This document shows, in pieces, positions 1 through 10,528 of a stretch of DNA of 15,226 nucleotides. This DNA comes from Oscillospiraceae bacterium UBA4632 (GTDB taxonomy: Bacteria; Bacillota; Clostridia; Oscillospirales; Oscillospiraceae). The notes under the pieces are model-generated. The model searched no databases. It was not told where the DNA came from and worked only from the letters and a program-made list of their open reading frames with translations. The position numbers and the translations under genes are program-made. The DNA is taken from the NCBI GenBank assembly GCA_002405995.1, contig DHMW01000047.1, positions 9,398 through 24,623 of the forward strand. The letters are read 5' to 3'. Within the stretch, counting starts at the first letter, position 1, and every line of letters begins with the position of its first letter.

Positions 1-134
1 GTGTAGGTCGTCGTCGGCTTCCAGCCCAGGTTTTTCGCGCAAAGCTCCACCAGCTCGCGGCTTCTGACCGGCTCGTGCGCCCAGAGGATCTCGCAGAAGC
101 GGTACTCACTTTCAAAAATTTTCGGCGTTTCCAT
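1..134 (-). CDS. BlaI/MecI/CopY-family transcriptional repressor, N-terminal part (runs off the window)
   Basis: Reading leftward from the ATG at 134, the first 44 codons begin METPKIFESEYRFCEILW and continue through a segment ending LGWKPTTTYT. This is the typical opening of the winged-helix DNA-binding domain of BlaI/MecI repressors, where the TTTYT stretch lies in the recognition helix region. I recognised this from the raw sequence. The rest of the gene, including the dimerisation and protease-cleavage region, lies outside the window. A GAGGG ribosome binding site sits about 9 bases before the ATG. In this family the repressor is usually co-transcribed with a BlaR1/MecR1-type (M56) sensor protease and is inactivated when the sensor detects a beta-lactam or another signal; whether a sensor follows here cannot be seen. 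The 40-bp palindrome just upstream overlaps the promoter, which suggests autoregulation. The family assignment is firm; the regulated target is unknown. Confidence 0.85.
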   Translation of the reverse strand, partial: METPKIFESEYRFCEILWAHEPVRSRELVELCAKNLGWKPTTTY

Positions 135-146
135 TCTTTCTTTCCC

Positions 147-186
147 TCTAATCCGTTAGAGTATATACATACACTAACAGATTAGA
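147..186. promoter_or_regulatory. Near-perfect 40-bp palindrome, probable BlaI-type operator
   Basis: Bases 147-186 form an inverted repeat centred between 166 and 167, with 17 of 20 pairs complementary (mismatches at 154/179, 160/173 and 165/168). The core carries GTAT/ATAC and TTAG/CTAA half-sites, resembling the TACA/TGTA dyads bound by BlaI/MecI repressors. It lies 12 bp before the repressor start codon and covers the proposed -10 region of that gene, so repressor binding would shut off its own transcription. It begins to resemble a double operator because the outer TCTAATC/GATTAGA arms extend well beyond the core. Binding by this repressor is inferred, not shown. Confidence 0.75.
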
Positions 187-199
187 GCGCCGCTGTCAA
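171..199 (-). promoter_or_regulatory. Probable promoter of the BlaI-like gene
   Basis: On the minus strand a perfect -35 TTGACA (194-199) is followed after 17 bp by TAGTGT (171-176), a weak -10. The -10 lies inside the palindromic operator, as expected for a repressed, autoregulated promoter. The -35 box is convincing; the exact -10 is uncertain. Confidence 0.5.
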
Positions 200-229
200 G
201 CGTTTTTTCGTGCTTTTTGCCCGAATCGC

Positions 230-258
230 TTGACAAGAAACATCGCACTTCTTATAAT
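230..258 (+). promoter_or_regulatory. Consensus sigma-A promoter for the nhaC-like operon
   Basis: TTGACA at 230-235, a 17-bp spacer, then TATAAT at 253-258: both hexamers match the housekeeping consensus exactly. The expected start of transcription is near 264-266, about 83 bases before the antiporter start codon. It is unusual that a terminator-like hairpin begins only about 10 nt after the predicted start. Confidence 0.85.
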
Positions 259-274
259 AATTCACATCGCGCAG

Positions 275-306
275 AAAAACGTCTCCGCACAGCGAGACGT
301 TTTTTT
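275..306 (+). terminator. Terminator-like hairpin in the nhaC leader (possible attenuator)
   Basis: Stem 280-285 (CGTCTC... on the left arm is CGTCTC) pairs with 294-299 (GAGACG), extended by five A-T pairs (275-279 with 300-304), with an 8-base loop and a run of seven T from 300 to 306. This has the form of an intrinsic terminator. It lies between the consensus promoter and the antiporter gene and not at the end of any gene visible here, since the BlaI-like gene diverges away from it. It may attenuate the operon, release a very short RNA, or act as a 5' stabilising hairpin. I see no good alternative antiterminator pairing in the short leader. Confidence 0.65.
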
Positions 307-347
307 ATGTATTCCGTGTGTACTTTATGAGAAAGAGAGCGTTCATC

Positions 348-1679
348 ATGCAAAAGAAAGCCAATCCCGCGGCGCTGCTGCCGATCCTCGTGTTTCTGCT
401 CCTGTATCTGGGGCTGGGGCTCATCTTCGAATACGTGCTCAGTATCCCGATGGGTTTTTATTCCATCCCCATCGTGGTCATATTCCTTGTTGCGCTGCTG
501 GTGGCGTGCTGCCAGAACCGCGCGCTGAGCTTTGACGACAAGCTCACGCTGATGGGGCAGGGCGTCGGTGATAAGAATATCGTAACGATGCTCCTCATTT
601 TCCTCGCCGCCGGTATCTTTGTCGGCGTGGTAGGCCGCTCGAGCGCGGAGAGCGTGGCGTACTTCATGCTCTCGATCATCCCGTCCAAGTTCGCCGTGGC
701 GGTGCTGTTTGTCGTCAGCTGCTTTGTTTCCACCGCGATGGGCACGAGCGTCGGCACCATCACGCTCATTACGCCCATCGCCATCCCCATCGCCGCGGCG
801 AGCGGCTATTCCCTGCCGCTGTGCATCGGCTCGGTCATGGGCGGCGCGATGTTCGGCGACAACCTCAGCTTTATTTCCGACACAACAATCGCCGCCTGCA
901 ACGGGCAGGGCTGCGCGATGAAGGACAAATTCCGCGAGAATTTCCACATCGCGCTCCCCGCCGCGCTCGCAGCGCTCGCGCTCATCCTCGTGCTGACGCT
1001 GAACGCCGATGTTGTCCCGGCGGAGATCCCCGGCTACAATCTTGTCCAGATCATCCCCTATGTGCTGGTGCTCATCGGCGGCATCATCGGCATCAACGTG
1101 TTCGTGGTGCTGCTGATCGGCATTGTGTCCGGGTCCGCCATCGTGCTCGCCACCGGCGCGACCGGGCAGGAGGGCGTGCTTGCGGTCAAGGCGCTGCTGG
1201 AGAACATGGGCAGCGGCGCCTCCGGCATGTTTGAAACGTCGATGGTCGCCATCCTCGTCTCCGCCATCTGCGCGCTCATCCGCGAGTACGGCGGCTTCGA
1301 GGCGCTGCTGGGCTGGATCCGCAAGGCGTTCCGCGGCAAGCGCGGCGGTCAGATCGGTATGGGGCTGCTCGTCGGCGCGATGGATATTGCCACCGCGAAC
1401 AACACCGTCGCCATCGTGATGGCGAACCCCATCGCCAGGGAGATGAGCGAGGAATACGGCATCTCGCCGCGCAAGGCCGCATCCCTCCTCGATACCTTCT
1501 CCTGCATCTTCCAGGGCATCATCCCATACGGCGCGCAGATGCTCGTCGCCATCGCCGCGGCGCACGAGCTGGGATACCAGGTCTCCGCGTTCGAGATCAT
1601 CCCCAATCTGTTCTACCCATTCCTGCTGGCAGTCAGCTCCCTCTTCTTCATCGCCGTGGACGGCAAAAGGAAGGCATGA
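348..1679 (+). CDS. NhaC-family Na+/H+ antiporter
   Basis: This 443-residue, strongly hydrophobic membrane protein belongs to the NhaC family (Na_H_antiporter), which exchanges cytoplasmic Na+ (or another small cation or organic substrate) for external protons. The family-typical block GDNLSFISDTTIAA lies at residues 170-183 and corresponds to the conserved GDxLSPLSDTT region; GTSVGT at 132-137 and GAMDIATANNTVAIVMANP near 343-361 are further conserved intramembrane stretches. The length fits the family (about 440-480). I chose the ATG at 348 because GAAAGAGAG precedes it at suitable distance; in-frame GTG 318 and ATG 327 would add only polar residues and have no ribosome site. It is the first gene of a four-gene rightward operon and overlaps the next gene by 4 bp. 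Substrate is not certain: some NhaC relatives move malate/lactate or amino acid derivatives. Confidence 0.85.
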   Translation: MQKKANPAALLPILVFLLLYLGLGLIFEYVLSIPMGFYSIPIVVIFLVALLVACCQNRALSFDDKLTLMGQGVGDKNIVTMLLIFLAAGIFVGVVGRSSAESVAYFMLSIIPSKFAVAVLFVVSCFVSTAMGTSVGTITLITPIAIPIAAASGYSLPLCIGSVMGGAMFGDNLSFISDTTIAACNGQGCAMKDKFRENFHIALPAALAALALILVLTLNADVVPAEIPGYNLVQIIPYVLVLIGGIIGINVFVVLLIGIVSGSAIVLATGATGQEGVLAVKALLENMGSGASGMFETSMVAILVSAICALIREYGGFEALLGWIRKAFRGKRGGQIGMGLLVGAMDIATANNTVAIVMANPIAREMSEEYGISPRKAASLLDTFSCIFQGIIPYGAQMLVAIAAAHELGYQVSAFEIIPNLFYPFLLAVSSLFFIAVDGKRKA

Positions 1680-2488
1680 GACAGATGGCTGACCTGCGCG
1701 CACTAAAACGCAAGCGGCTGTTCCTCTTCGATCTGGACGGCACGCTCTATCTTGGCGATACCCTCTTCCCCAGCACCGGGACGCTGCTCGCGCACATCCG
1801 CGCGCACGGCGGTCAATACCGCTTTCTGACCAACAATTCCTCGCGCAGCGTGGACGCCTATGTGGAAAAGCTCGCGCGGCTCGGCATTCCTGCCAGGCCG
1901 CGCGATTTCCTCACAAGCGTAGATGCGCTGATCGCGCATCTGCACGCGCATGGGATGGAAATGCAACGCTTTTACGTCTGCGGCACGGAATCGATGAAAT
2001 CGCAGCTGCGCGCCGCGGGCTTCACCGTGGCGGACGGGCGGGAGAGCGCCGACGCGCTGCTGATGGGCTTCGACACCGAGCTGACGTTTCAAAAGCTTGA
2101 GGACGCCTGCATCCTGCTGGGACAGGGCGTTCCCTACCTTGCGACGAATCCCGACTGGGTCTGCCCCACGTCCTACGGCTGCGTGCCCGACTGCGGGAGC
2201 GTGTGCGAAATGCTCTGGCGCGCGACGGGCCGCCGGCCCACCGTCATCGGCAAGCCCGAGCCTGCGATGCCGCTGCTCGCCATGCAGCAGGCGGGCGTTT
2301 CCGCGCAGGAAGCACTGCTCGTGGGCGACCGCATCTACACCGACATTGCCAGCGGCGCGAACGCCGGCATCGACACACTGCTCGTTCTCTCGGGCGAGAC
2401 GAAGGAAGAGGACCTCCCCACCGCCGACCCGCAGCCGACGTTCGTGCTGCCGGACGTCGCCGCATTGCTGAACCTCTTGGAGTCTTAA
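1676..2488 (+). CDS. HAD-IIA family phosphatase (NagD/AraL-like)
   Basis: A 270-residue cytosolic haloacid dehalogenase-type hydrolase. All four HAD motifs are visible: FDLDGTLY with nucleophile D19 and acid D21, LTNNSS at 51-56, the lysine of GKPEPAM at K193, and the acidic motif VGDRIYTDI with D218 and D223. The NNSS motif, the GKP motif and the large cap between them (about residues 75-190) place it in subfamily IIA, with NagD, AraL and p-nitrophenyl phosphatases. These remove phosphate from sugar phosphates, nucleotides or other small molecules, often with broad range, so the substrate cannot be named. The ATG at 1676 overlaps the antiporter stop (ATGA), and AAAGGA lies 4 bases upstream; a second in-frame ATG at 1685 is a possible alternative start. 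Translational coupling to the antiporter gene is likely. Confidence 0.88.
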   Translation: MRQMADLRALKRKRLFLFDLDGTLYLGDTLFPSTGTLLAHIRAHGGQYRFLTNNSSRSVDAYVEKLARLGIPARPRDFLTSVDALIAHLHAHGMEMQRFYVCGTESMKSQLRAAGFTVADGRESADALLMGFDTELTFQKLEDACILLGQGVPYLATNPDWVCPTSYGCVPDCGSVCEMLWRATGRRPTVIGKPEPAMPLLAMQQAGVSAQEALLVGDRIYTDIASGANAGIDTLLVLSGETKEEDLPTADPQPTFVLPDVAALLNLLES

Positions 2489-2501
2489 AAAAGGATGGCC
2501 T

Positions 2502-3338
2502 ATGGCAAACATCATTGAAATCCACGATTTCTCCGATCCCGCGCTCGACGTCTACGCGCGCCTGACGGAAAACCAGTTGCTGAACCGCGCCGATCCGGAC
2601 AACGCGCTTTTTGTCGCGGAAAGTCCGCTTGTCATCGGCCGCGCGCTCGATGCGCTCTGCGAGCCGGTGTCGTTCCTCATGGAGCGGCAGCATATCGTGG
2701 GCAAGGGGCGCGAGATCCTTGCGCGCTGCCGCCGGGATATTCCGGTTTACACCGCTGATGAATCTGTGCTGACCCGGCTCACAGGCTTTCATCTGACGCG
2801 CGGCATGCTCTGCGCCATGAAGCGCCCGAAGCTCCCAAGCGTCGAGGATGTCTGCCGCGGCGCGCGGCGCGTCGCCGTTCTGGAAAACGTGATGAACCCG
2901 ACGAACATCGGCGCGATCTTCCGTTCCGCCGCCGCGCTCGGCATGGACGCGGTGCTGCTCACGACCGCGGGCAGCGACCCGCTGTACCGCCGCGCCTCGC
3001 GCGTCAGCATGGGCAATGTGTTTCTCATTCCATGGGCATACCTGCCGGAAAACGGCGACTGGACGCAGCTGCTGCGCGAGCTCGGCTTCCGCACGGTCGC
3101 GATGGCGCTGCGCAGCGACTCCGTGCGGCTCGACGATCCGCGCCTTGCTTCAGAACCAAAGCTCGCTATCGTCATGGGCACGGAGGGCGACGGACTCGCT
3201 TCCTCTACCATCGCAAGCTGTGACTACACGGTCAAGATCCCGATGTACCACGGCGTAGATTCGCTCAACGTTGCCGCGGCGAGCGCCGTGGCATTCTACG
3301 AGCTGGGCCTCCCCCCGCTGAACGAAAAGGAGAATTGA
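2502..3338 (+). CDS. TrmH/SpoU-family RNA 2'-O-ribose methyltransferase
   Basis: A 278-residue SPOUT-class methyltransferase that would use S-adenosylmethionine to methylate a ribose 2'-OH in rRNA or tRNA. The three SpoU motifs are clear: motif 1 NPTNIGAIFRSA at 132-143 (with N135 and catalytic R141), motif 2 IVMGTEGDGL at 223-232 (E228), and motif 3 with GVDSLNVAAA at 251-260, which forms the knotted SAM site. Residues 1-110 form a substrate-binding domain, including LFVAESPLVI near 36-45, as in rRNA methyltransferases of the RlmB/TsnR type. The start ATG at 2502 has AAGGATGG in front of it. It lies 13 bp after the HAD gene and one base before the next methyltransferase gene. The exact target nucleotide cannot be told from sequence. 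Confidence 0.9.
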   Translation: MANIIEIHDFSDPALDVYARLTENQLLNRADPDNALFVAESPLVIGRALDALCEPVSFLMERQHIVGKGREILARCRRDIPVYTADESVLTRLTGFHLTRGMLCAMKRPKLPSVEDVCRGARRVAVLENVMNPTNIGAIFRSAAALGMDAVLLTTAGSDPLYRRASRVSMGNVFLIPWAYLPENGDWTQLLRELGFRTVAMALRSDSVRLDDPRLASEPKLAIVMGTEGDGLASSTIASCDYTVKIPMYHGVDSLNVAAASAVAFYELGLPPLNEKEN

Positions 3339-3339
3339 T

Positions 3340-3957
3340 ATGCTGAGCAGCACCGGCTTTGATCTCTGGGCCGACGGCTACGACAGGAGCGTCGGCCTTT
3401 CCGATGAAAATGACCGCTATCCCTTTGCGGGCTACCGCGCCATGATGAACGCGCTCTATCAGCGCGTCCTTGCGCAGGGCGGGCGCGACGTGCTGGACAT
3501 CGGCTTCGGCACGGGCGTTCTGACCTCGCGGCTTTACAAACAGGGCTGCCAGATCTGCGGGCAGGACTTTTCCGCGCGCATGATCGAGTTGGCGCAGGTC
3601 AAAATGCCGGACGCACAGCTTTATCAAGGCGATTTTTCCAAGGGTCTTGTGCCGGAGCTTCGCACGCGGCAGTACGATGCCATCGTTGCGACCTACTCGC
3701 TCCACCATCTGACGGACGCGCAGAAGATCGACTTTCTTCGCACGCTCCTGCCTCTTTTGAAGGCGGACGGCTGCCTTTTCATCGGCGACGTCGCTTTCCG
3801 CACCCGCGGCGAGCTCGAAGCGTGCCGAAATGCAGCAAGCAGCGAGTGGGACGAGGATGAAATTTACTTCGTCTATGACGAACTCCGCCCCCACTTCCCC
3901 GCGCTGACGTTTGAGCCCTTCTCCCACTGCACTGCGCTTTTGACGCTGCGAAAGTAA
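3340..3957 (+). CDS. Class I SAM-dependent methyltransferase
   Basis: A 205-residue Rossmann-fold methyltransferase. Motif I, VLDIGFGTGVLT at 51-62, is the SAM-binding glycine loop; D76 in CGQDFS is the likely acidic residue that contacts the SAM ribose; YQGDFS near 95-100 and YSLHHLTD at 119-126 fit the later motifs of small-molecule methyltransferases (Methyltransf_11/25 type). The N-terminal FDLWADGYDRSV resembles the YrrT-like subgroup of Firmicutes, but I would not name it on that alone. It starts one base after the SpoU gene stop, with AAAAGGAG as ribosome binding site, and is the last gene of the operon: a strong terminator follows 19 bp after its stop. Substrate unknown. Confidence 0.85.
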   Translation: MLSSTGFDLWADGYDRSVGLSDENDRYPFAGYRAMMNALYQRVLAQGGRDVLDIGFGTGVLTSRLYKQGCQICGQDFSARMIELAQVKMPDAQLYQGDFSKGLVPELRTRQYDAIVATYSLHHLTDAQKIDFLRTLLPLLKADGCLFIGDVAFRTRGELEACRNAASSEWDEDEIYFVYDELRPHFPALTFEPFSHCTALLTLRK

Positions 3958-3976
3958 TTCCCCGGGAAATACGATA

Positions 3977-4013
3977 AAAACCCTCTGTATGGTTTCACCA
4001 TACAGAGGGTTTT
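3977..4013. terminator. Bidirectional intrinsic terminator between convergent operons
   Basis: A 16-17 bp perfect stem (left arm AAAACCCTCTGTATGG at 3977-3992, right arm 3998-4013) with a 3-5 base loop. The arm ends give T-runs on both strands, so it can stop transcription from the rightward nhaC operon and from the leftward tig-engB operon, which converge here. Confidence 0.95.
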
Positions 4014-4033
4014 CTGTGAAGTAGTTTTGCTTT

Positions 4034-4629
<596 letters not shown>

Positions 4630-4653
4630 GGTTCTGTTTCCTTTCCGCAGGTT

Positions 4654-7050
<2,397 letters not shown>

Positions 7051-7059
7051 GGGTACTCC

Positions 7060-8322
7060 TTATGAGGCGGGATCGGCAGGCAGCGCCGCCCCCTCCTTTT
7101 CTGTGCGGTGAGATATCTGCGGCTGCTCCGTCCCCTCCACGCAGCCCGGTGTGATGGTCACACGGTCGATCGTGCGGTCGGACGGAAGGTCGTACATGAC
7201 GTGCATCAAAAGCCCCTCCATCACCGCGCGCAGGCCGCGCGCGCCGATCTTGCGCTCGATCGCCTTGTCGGCGATCGCCTCGAGCGCCTTCGGCTCAAAG
7301 ACGAGCTCGGCGTCGTCGTAGGAAAAAAGCTTCTGATACTGCTTGACAAGGGCGTTTTTCGGCTGGGTAAGGATCTTGACAAGGTCCTCGCGCGTGAGCG
7401 CGTCGAGCGCGGTGATGACCGGAAGACGGCCGACCAGCTCGGGGATGATGCCGAATTTGAGGATATCGTGCGGCTGCACCTCGCGCAGGATCCTGCTCTC
7501 GTCGCGCTCGCTCCTGCTCTTGAGCTCCGCGCCGAAGCCCATCGTTTTGCGGTCGAGCCGGCTCTCGATGATCTTGTCGAGCCCCTCGAACGCGCCGCCG
7601 CAGATGAAGAGGATGTTGCGCGTGTCGATCTGGATGAATTCCTGATGCGGGTGCTTGCGTCCGCCCTGCGGAGGGACGTTGGCGACCGTGCCCTCGACGA
7701 TCTTCAGCAGCGCCTGCTGCACGCCCTCGCCGGAGACGTCGCGTGTGATGGAGGTATTCTCGCTCTTACGGGCGATCTTGTCGATCTCATCGACATAGAT
7801 GATGCCGCGCTCGGCAAGCTCCACGTCGTAATCCGCCGCCTGAAGCAAACGGAGCAGAATGTTCTCCACATCATCGCCGACGTAGCCGGCCTCGGTGAGC
7901 GTCGTCGCGTCCGCGATGGCGAACGGGACCTTCAGGATGCGGGCGAGCGTCTGGGCGAAGAGCGTCTTGCCGCTGCCGGTGGGGCCGAGGAGCAGAATGT
8001 TGCTCTTTTGCAGCTCGACCTCGTCGTCGCCGCCGAAAAAGATGCGCTTGTAGTGGTTGTAAACGGAGACGGACAGCGCAACCTTCGCCGCCTCCTGCCC
8101 GATGATATACTGGTCGAGCACCTCGCGGATCTCGCGCGGCGTTGGGATGGCGTCGGGCGCTTCAAGGCCGTGCGGCTCGTAGCCGTCCTCCAGCACGTCC
8201 ATGCACAGCCGGACGCACTCGTCGCAGATGCGCACGCCGGGTCCCTGGATCATGCGGTTCACCTCGCGCTCGCTCTTGCCGCAGAACGAGCAGCGAAGCT
8301 CTTTTTTCCTGTCTTCACTCAT
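7060..8322 (-). CDS. clpX: ClpX, ATP-dependent unfoldase of the ClpXP protease
   Basis: A 420-residue AAA+ unfoldase that recognises tagged or damaged proteins, unfolds them and feeds them to ClpP. The N-terminal zinc-binding domain has two CxxC pairs (C11/C14 and C33/C36). The AAA+ core has Walker A GPTGSGKT at 113-120, pore loop GYVG at 147-149 region, Walker B IIYVDEIDK at 174-182, and sensor 2 GARGLRA at 360-366. MGFG at 261-264 is at the place of the IGF loop that docks into ClpP. The stretch GGRKHPHQEF at 220-229 is typical of ClpX. The last 25 residues are variable. The gene lies 13 bp after clpP; its ribosome site, AAGGA, overlaps the clpP stop codon region, which suggests coupled translation giving the partners in proportion. 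Confidence 0.97.
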   Translation of the reverse strand: MSEDRKKELRCSFCGKSEREVNRMIQGPGVRICDECVRLCMDVLEDGYEPHGLEAPDAIPTPREIREVLDQYIIGQEAAKVALSVSVYNHYKRIFFGGDDEVELQKSNILLLGPTGSGKTLFAQTLARILKVPFAIADATTLTEAGYVGDDVENILLRLLQAADYDVELAERGIIYVDEIDKIARKSENTSITRDVSGEGVQQALLKIVEGTVANVPPQGGRKHPHQEFIQIDTRNILFICGGAFEGLDKIIESRLDRKTMGFGAELKSRSERDESRILREVQPHDILKFGIIPELVGRLPVITALDALTREDLVKILTQPKNALVKQYQKLFSYDDAELVFEPKALEAIADKAIERKIGARGLRAVMEGLLMHVMYDLPSDRTIDRVTITPGCVEGTEQPQISHRTEKEGAALPADPAS

Positions 8323-8335
8323 AAATCAATAATCC

Positions 8336-8917
<582 letters not shown>

Positions 8918-8965
8918 GTTATGACCTCCTTGTTCATACCCTGTTCAAATTTGCGGTATGTACGC

Positions 8966-9000
8966 GTTCAACCACAAATGGCGGGCATTTGTGGTTGAAC
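8966..9000. repeat. Perfect 15-bp inverted repeat (hairpin) between tig and clpP
   Basis: GTTCAACCACAAATG at 8966-8980 is followed by a 5-base spacer (GCGGG) and its exact reverse complement at 8986-9000. Neither strand has a T-run after the stem, so it is not an ordinary terminator. In the leftward transcript it lies after the tig stop and about 49 bases before clpP. It could be an mRNA-stabilising or processing hairpin, a partial terminator, an operator, or one copy of a dispersed palindromic element. Confidence 0.85.
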
Positions 9001-9013
9001 GACAGTTCTATCT

Positions 9014-9019
9014 ATTGTA
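9014..9019 (-). promoter_or_regulatory. Possible internal -10 box for clpP
   Basis: TACAAT on the minus strand (9014-9019), just before the tig stop codon region, could be a -10 element for a separate clpP-clpX-lon transcript. The region 16-18 bp upstream has no good -35. If used, the transcript would begin right at the 15-bp hairpin. Weak evidence. Confidence 0.25.
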
Positions 9020-9032
9020 ACCGTTTTGCCGC

Positions 9033-10424
9033 TTATTCAGCCTTTTCTTCTTCCTTCTTGGCAGACTTTTTGGCAGCGGCCTTCTTGGCGGGCTTTTCTT
9101 CGCCCTCGGCAGTCTCGCCCTCGGCTTCCTTCTTGGGCGCCTTCTTCTTTTCGATCTTCGCGCTGTCCACAACGACGCGGATCGCCTTGTCGCGGATGAG
9201 CTGCGTGCGGACGGACATAACGTCGAGGTACTTCTTCAGCTCGCTGACGTCCATGCTGTACTTCTCGGCAAGGTCGCTGTACTGCTTCTCGACCTCCTCG
9301 TCGGTCGCCTCAAGGTTCTCCGCCTTGATGATGGCGTTCACAGCGAGGTCCATGCGGACCTGGCGCATCGCAGGCTCCTTCCCCTCGTCCATGAACTTCT
9401 TCTCGTCCATGCCGGTCATCTTGCAGTACTGGTCGTAGGGGATGCCCTGAGACTGCAGGCGCTGCTTGAACTCCTCAAGGAAGCGGGCGCACTGCTCGTC
9501 GATCATCGCATCGGGAACGTCGCACTCGATGCCCGCGGCGACCTTCTCCATCAGCTCGTTCTCCACAGCGTACTTGGCGGACTGCTCGCGCTGCTCGGTG
9601 ATCTCGCGCTTGATGCTGTCCTTGAGCTCCTTGAGCGTGTCGTACTCGGACACGTCCTTGGCAAAATCGTCGTCGAGCTTGGGAAGCTCCTTGCACTTGA
9701 TCTCCTTGGCCTTGACGTGGAAGACGACCTTCTTGCCGGCAAGGTCCTTGTGATAATCCTCAGGGAAGGTGATGTCAAGATCCTTCTCGTCGCCGGCCTT
9801 CATGCCGATGACCTGATCCTCAAAGCCGGGAACGAAGCTGCCGGAGCCGAGCTCAAGCTCGTAATTCTCGCCCTTGCCGCCCTCGAACGCCTCGCCGTTG
9901 TCAAAGCCCTCGAAGTCGATGACGGCGATGTCGCCCTTCTTCGCCTTGCGGTCCACAGAGACAAGGCGCGCATTGCGCTCGGCCATCTCGTTCAGGCGCT
10001 CCTTGACGTCGTCAGCGCTGACCTTGATCTCTTCCTTCTCAGCCGTCAGGCCCTTGTACTCGCCGAGCTTGACCTCGGGATAGACGGCGACGGTCGCCTT
10101 GAAGGTGAAGCCGTTCTCATCGATCTTGTCGTCCACGATCTCGATCTCGGGATAGCCGACCACATCGAGACCGCTCTGGCCGATCGCCTGCGTATATGCC
10201 TCGGGCAGGGCGATGTCAACGGCATCGCTGTAGAACACGCCCGCGCCGTAGAGCTTTTCGATCATCTTGCGGGGGGCCTTGCCGGGGCGGAAGCCGGGGA
10301 TGCTGAGCTTGTTGCGGGCCTTGGCGTAAGCCTTGGCGACGGCGGACTCGAACTCCTCCGCGCCGACCTCGACGGTCACGGCAACCCTGCTCTTTTCCAG
10401 CTTTTCAACATTCTTGACAGTCAT
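9033..10424 (-). CDS. tig: Trigger factor, ribosome-associated chaperone and peptidyl-prolyl isomerase
   Basis: A 463-residue chaperone that binds at the ribosome exit tunnel and guards nascent chains. The N-terminal ribosome-binding domain carries the signature GFRPGKAP at 44-51. The FKBP-type PPIase domain covers about 160-243 (GDIAVIDFEGFDNGEAF, FVPGFEDQVIGM). The helical C-terminal chaperone domain covers about 245-423. It ends in a 40-residue tail very rich in Lys, Glu and Ala (424-463), which makes the protein longer than the 425-435 usual in other bacteria. I place the start at ATG 10424, giving MTVKNVEKLEKS, because GGAGGAAAAAG precedes it; an upstream in-frame ATG at 10469 would add 15 polar residues without a ribosome site. 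It heads the tig-clpP-clpX-lon-engB cluster. Confidence 0.96.
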   Translation of the reverse strand: MTVKNVEKLEKSRVAVTVEVGAEEFESAVAKAYAKARNKLSIPGFRPGKAPRKMIEKLYGAGVFYSDAVDIALPEAYTQAIGQSGLDVVGYPEIEIVDDKIDENGFTFKATVAVYPEVKLGEYKGLTAEKEEIKVSADDVKERLNEMAERNARLVSVDRKAKKGDIAVIDFEGFDNGEAFEGGKGENYELELGSGSFVPGFEDQVIGMKAGDEKDLDITFPEDYHKDLAGKKVVFHVKAKEIKCKELPKLDDDFAKDVSEYDTLKELKDSIKREITEQREQSAKYAVENELMEKVAAGIECDVPDAMIDEQCARFLEEFKQRLQSQGIPYDQYCKMTGMDEKKFMDEGKEPAMRQVRMDLAVNAIIKAENLEATDEEVEKQYSDLAEKYSMDVSELKKYLDVMSVRTQLIRDKAIRVVVDSAKIEKKKAPKKEAEGETAEGEEKPAKKAAAKKSAKKEEEKAE

Positions 10425-10475
10425 GATTTCTTTTTCCTCCGTATTAACATCATAATGATGCTTTTGCAAAGTGGT

Positions 10476-10484
10476 ATTGTACCA
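10476..10484 (-). promoter_or_regulatory. Probable extended -10 promoter for tig
   Basis: On the minus strand TGGTACAAT combines a -10 hexamer TACAAT (10476-10481) with the TG of an extended -10. No clear -35 is found 16-18 bp upstream (TAGTAA at 17 bp). The -10 is also the centre of a short palindrome, TGGTA-caa-TACCA. It lies about 50 bases before the tig start. Confidence 0.55.
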
Positions 10485-10528
10485 TACGTTTCAGGAAATT
10501 ACTACCCCTTTTTGCATCAATTTTTGTC

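Noticed and set aside
252..1703. A 483-codon minus-strand frame opposite the antiporter gene
   Set aside because: The translation is full of Asp, Glu, His and Gly repeats with no recognisable fold, while the plus strand encodes a clear NhaC-family protein.
1703..2515. Minus-strand frame of 270 codons opposite the HAD phosphatase gene
   Set aside because: Shadow frame; the plus-strand product has all HAD motifs.
10440..10520. GATGC/GCATC pairing around the tig promoter as a terminator of the lepB operon
   Set aside because: The paired pieces are only five bases and far apart, with no T-run after them.
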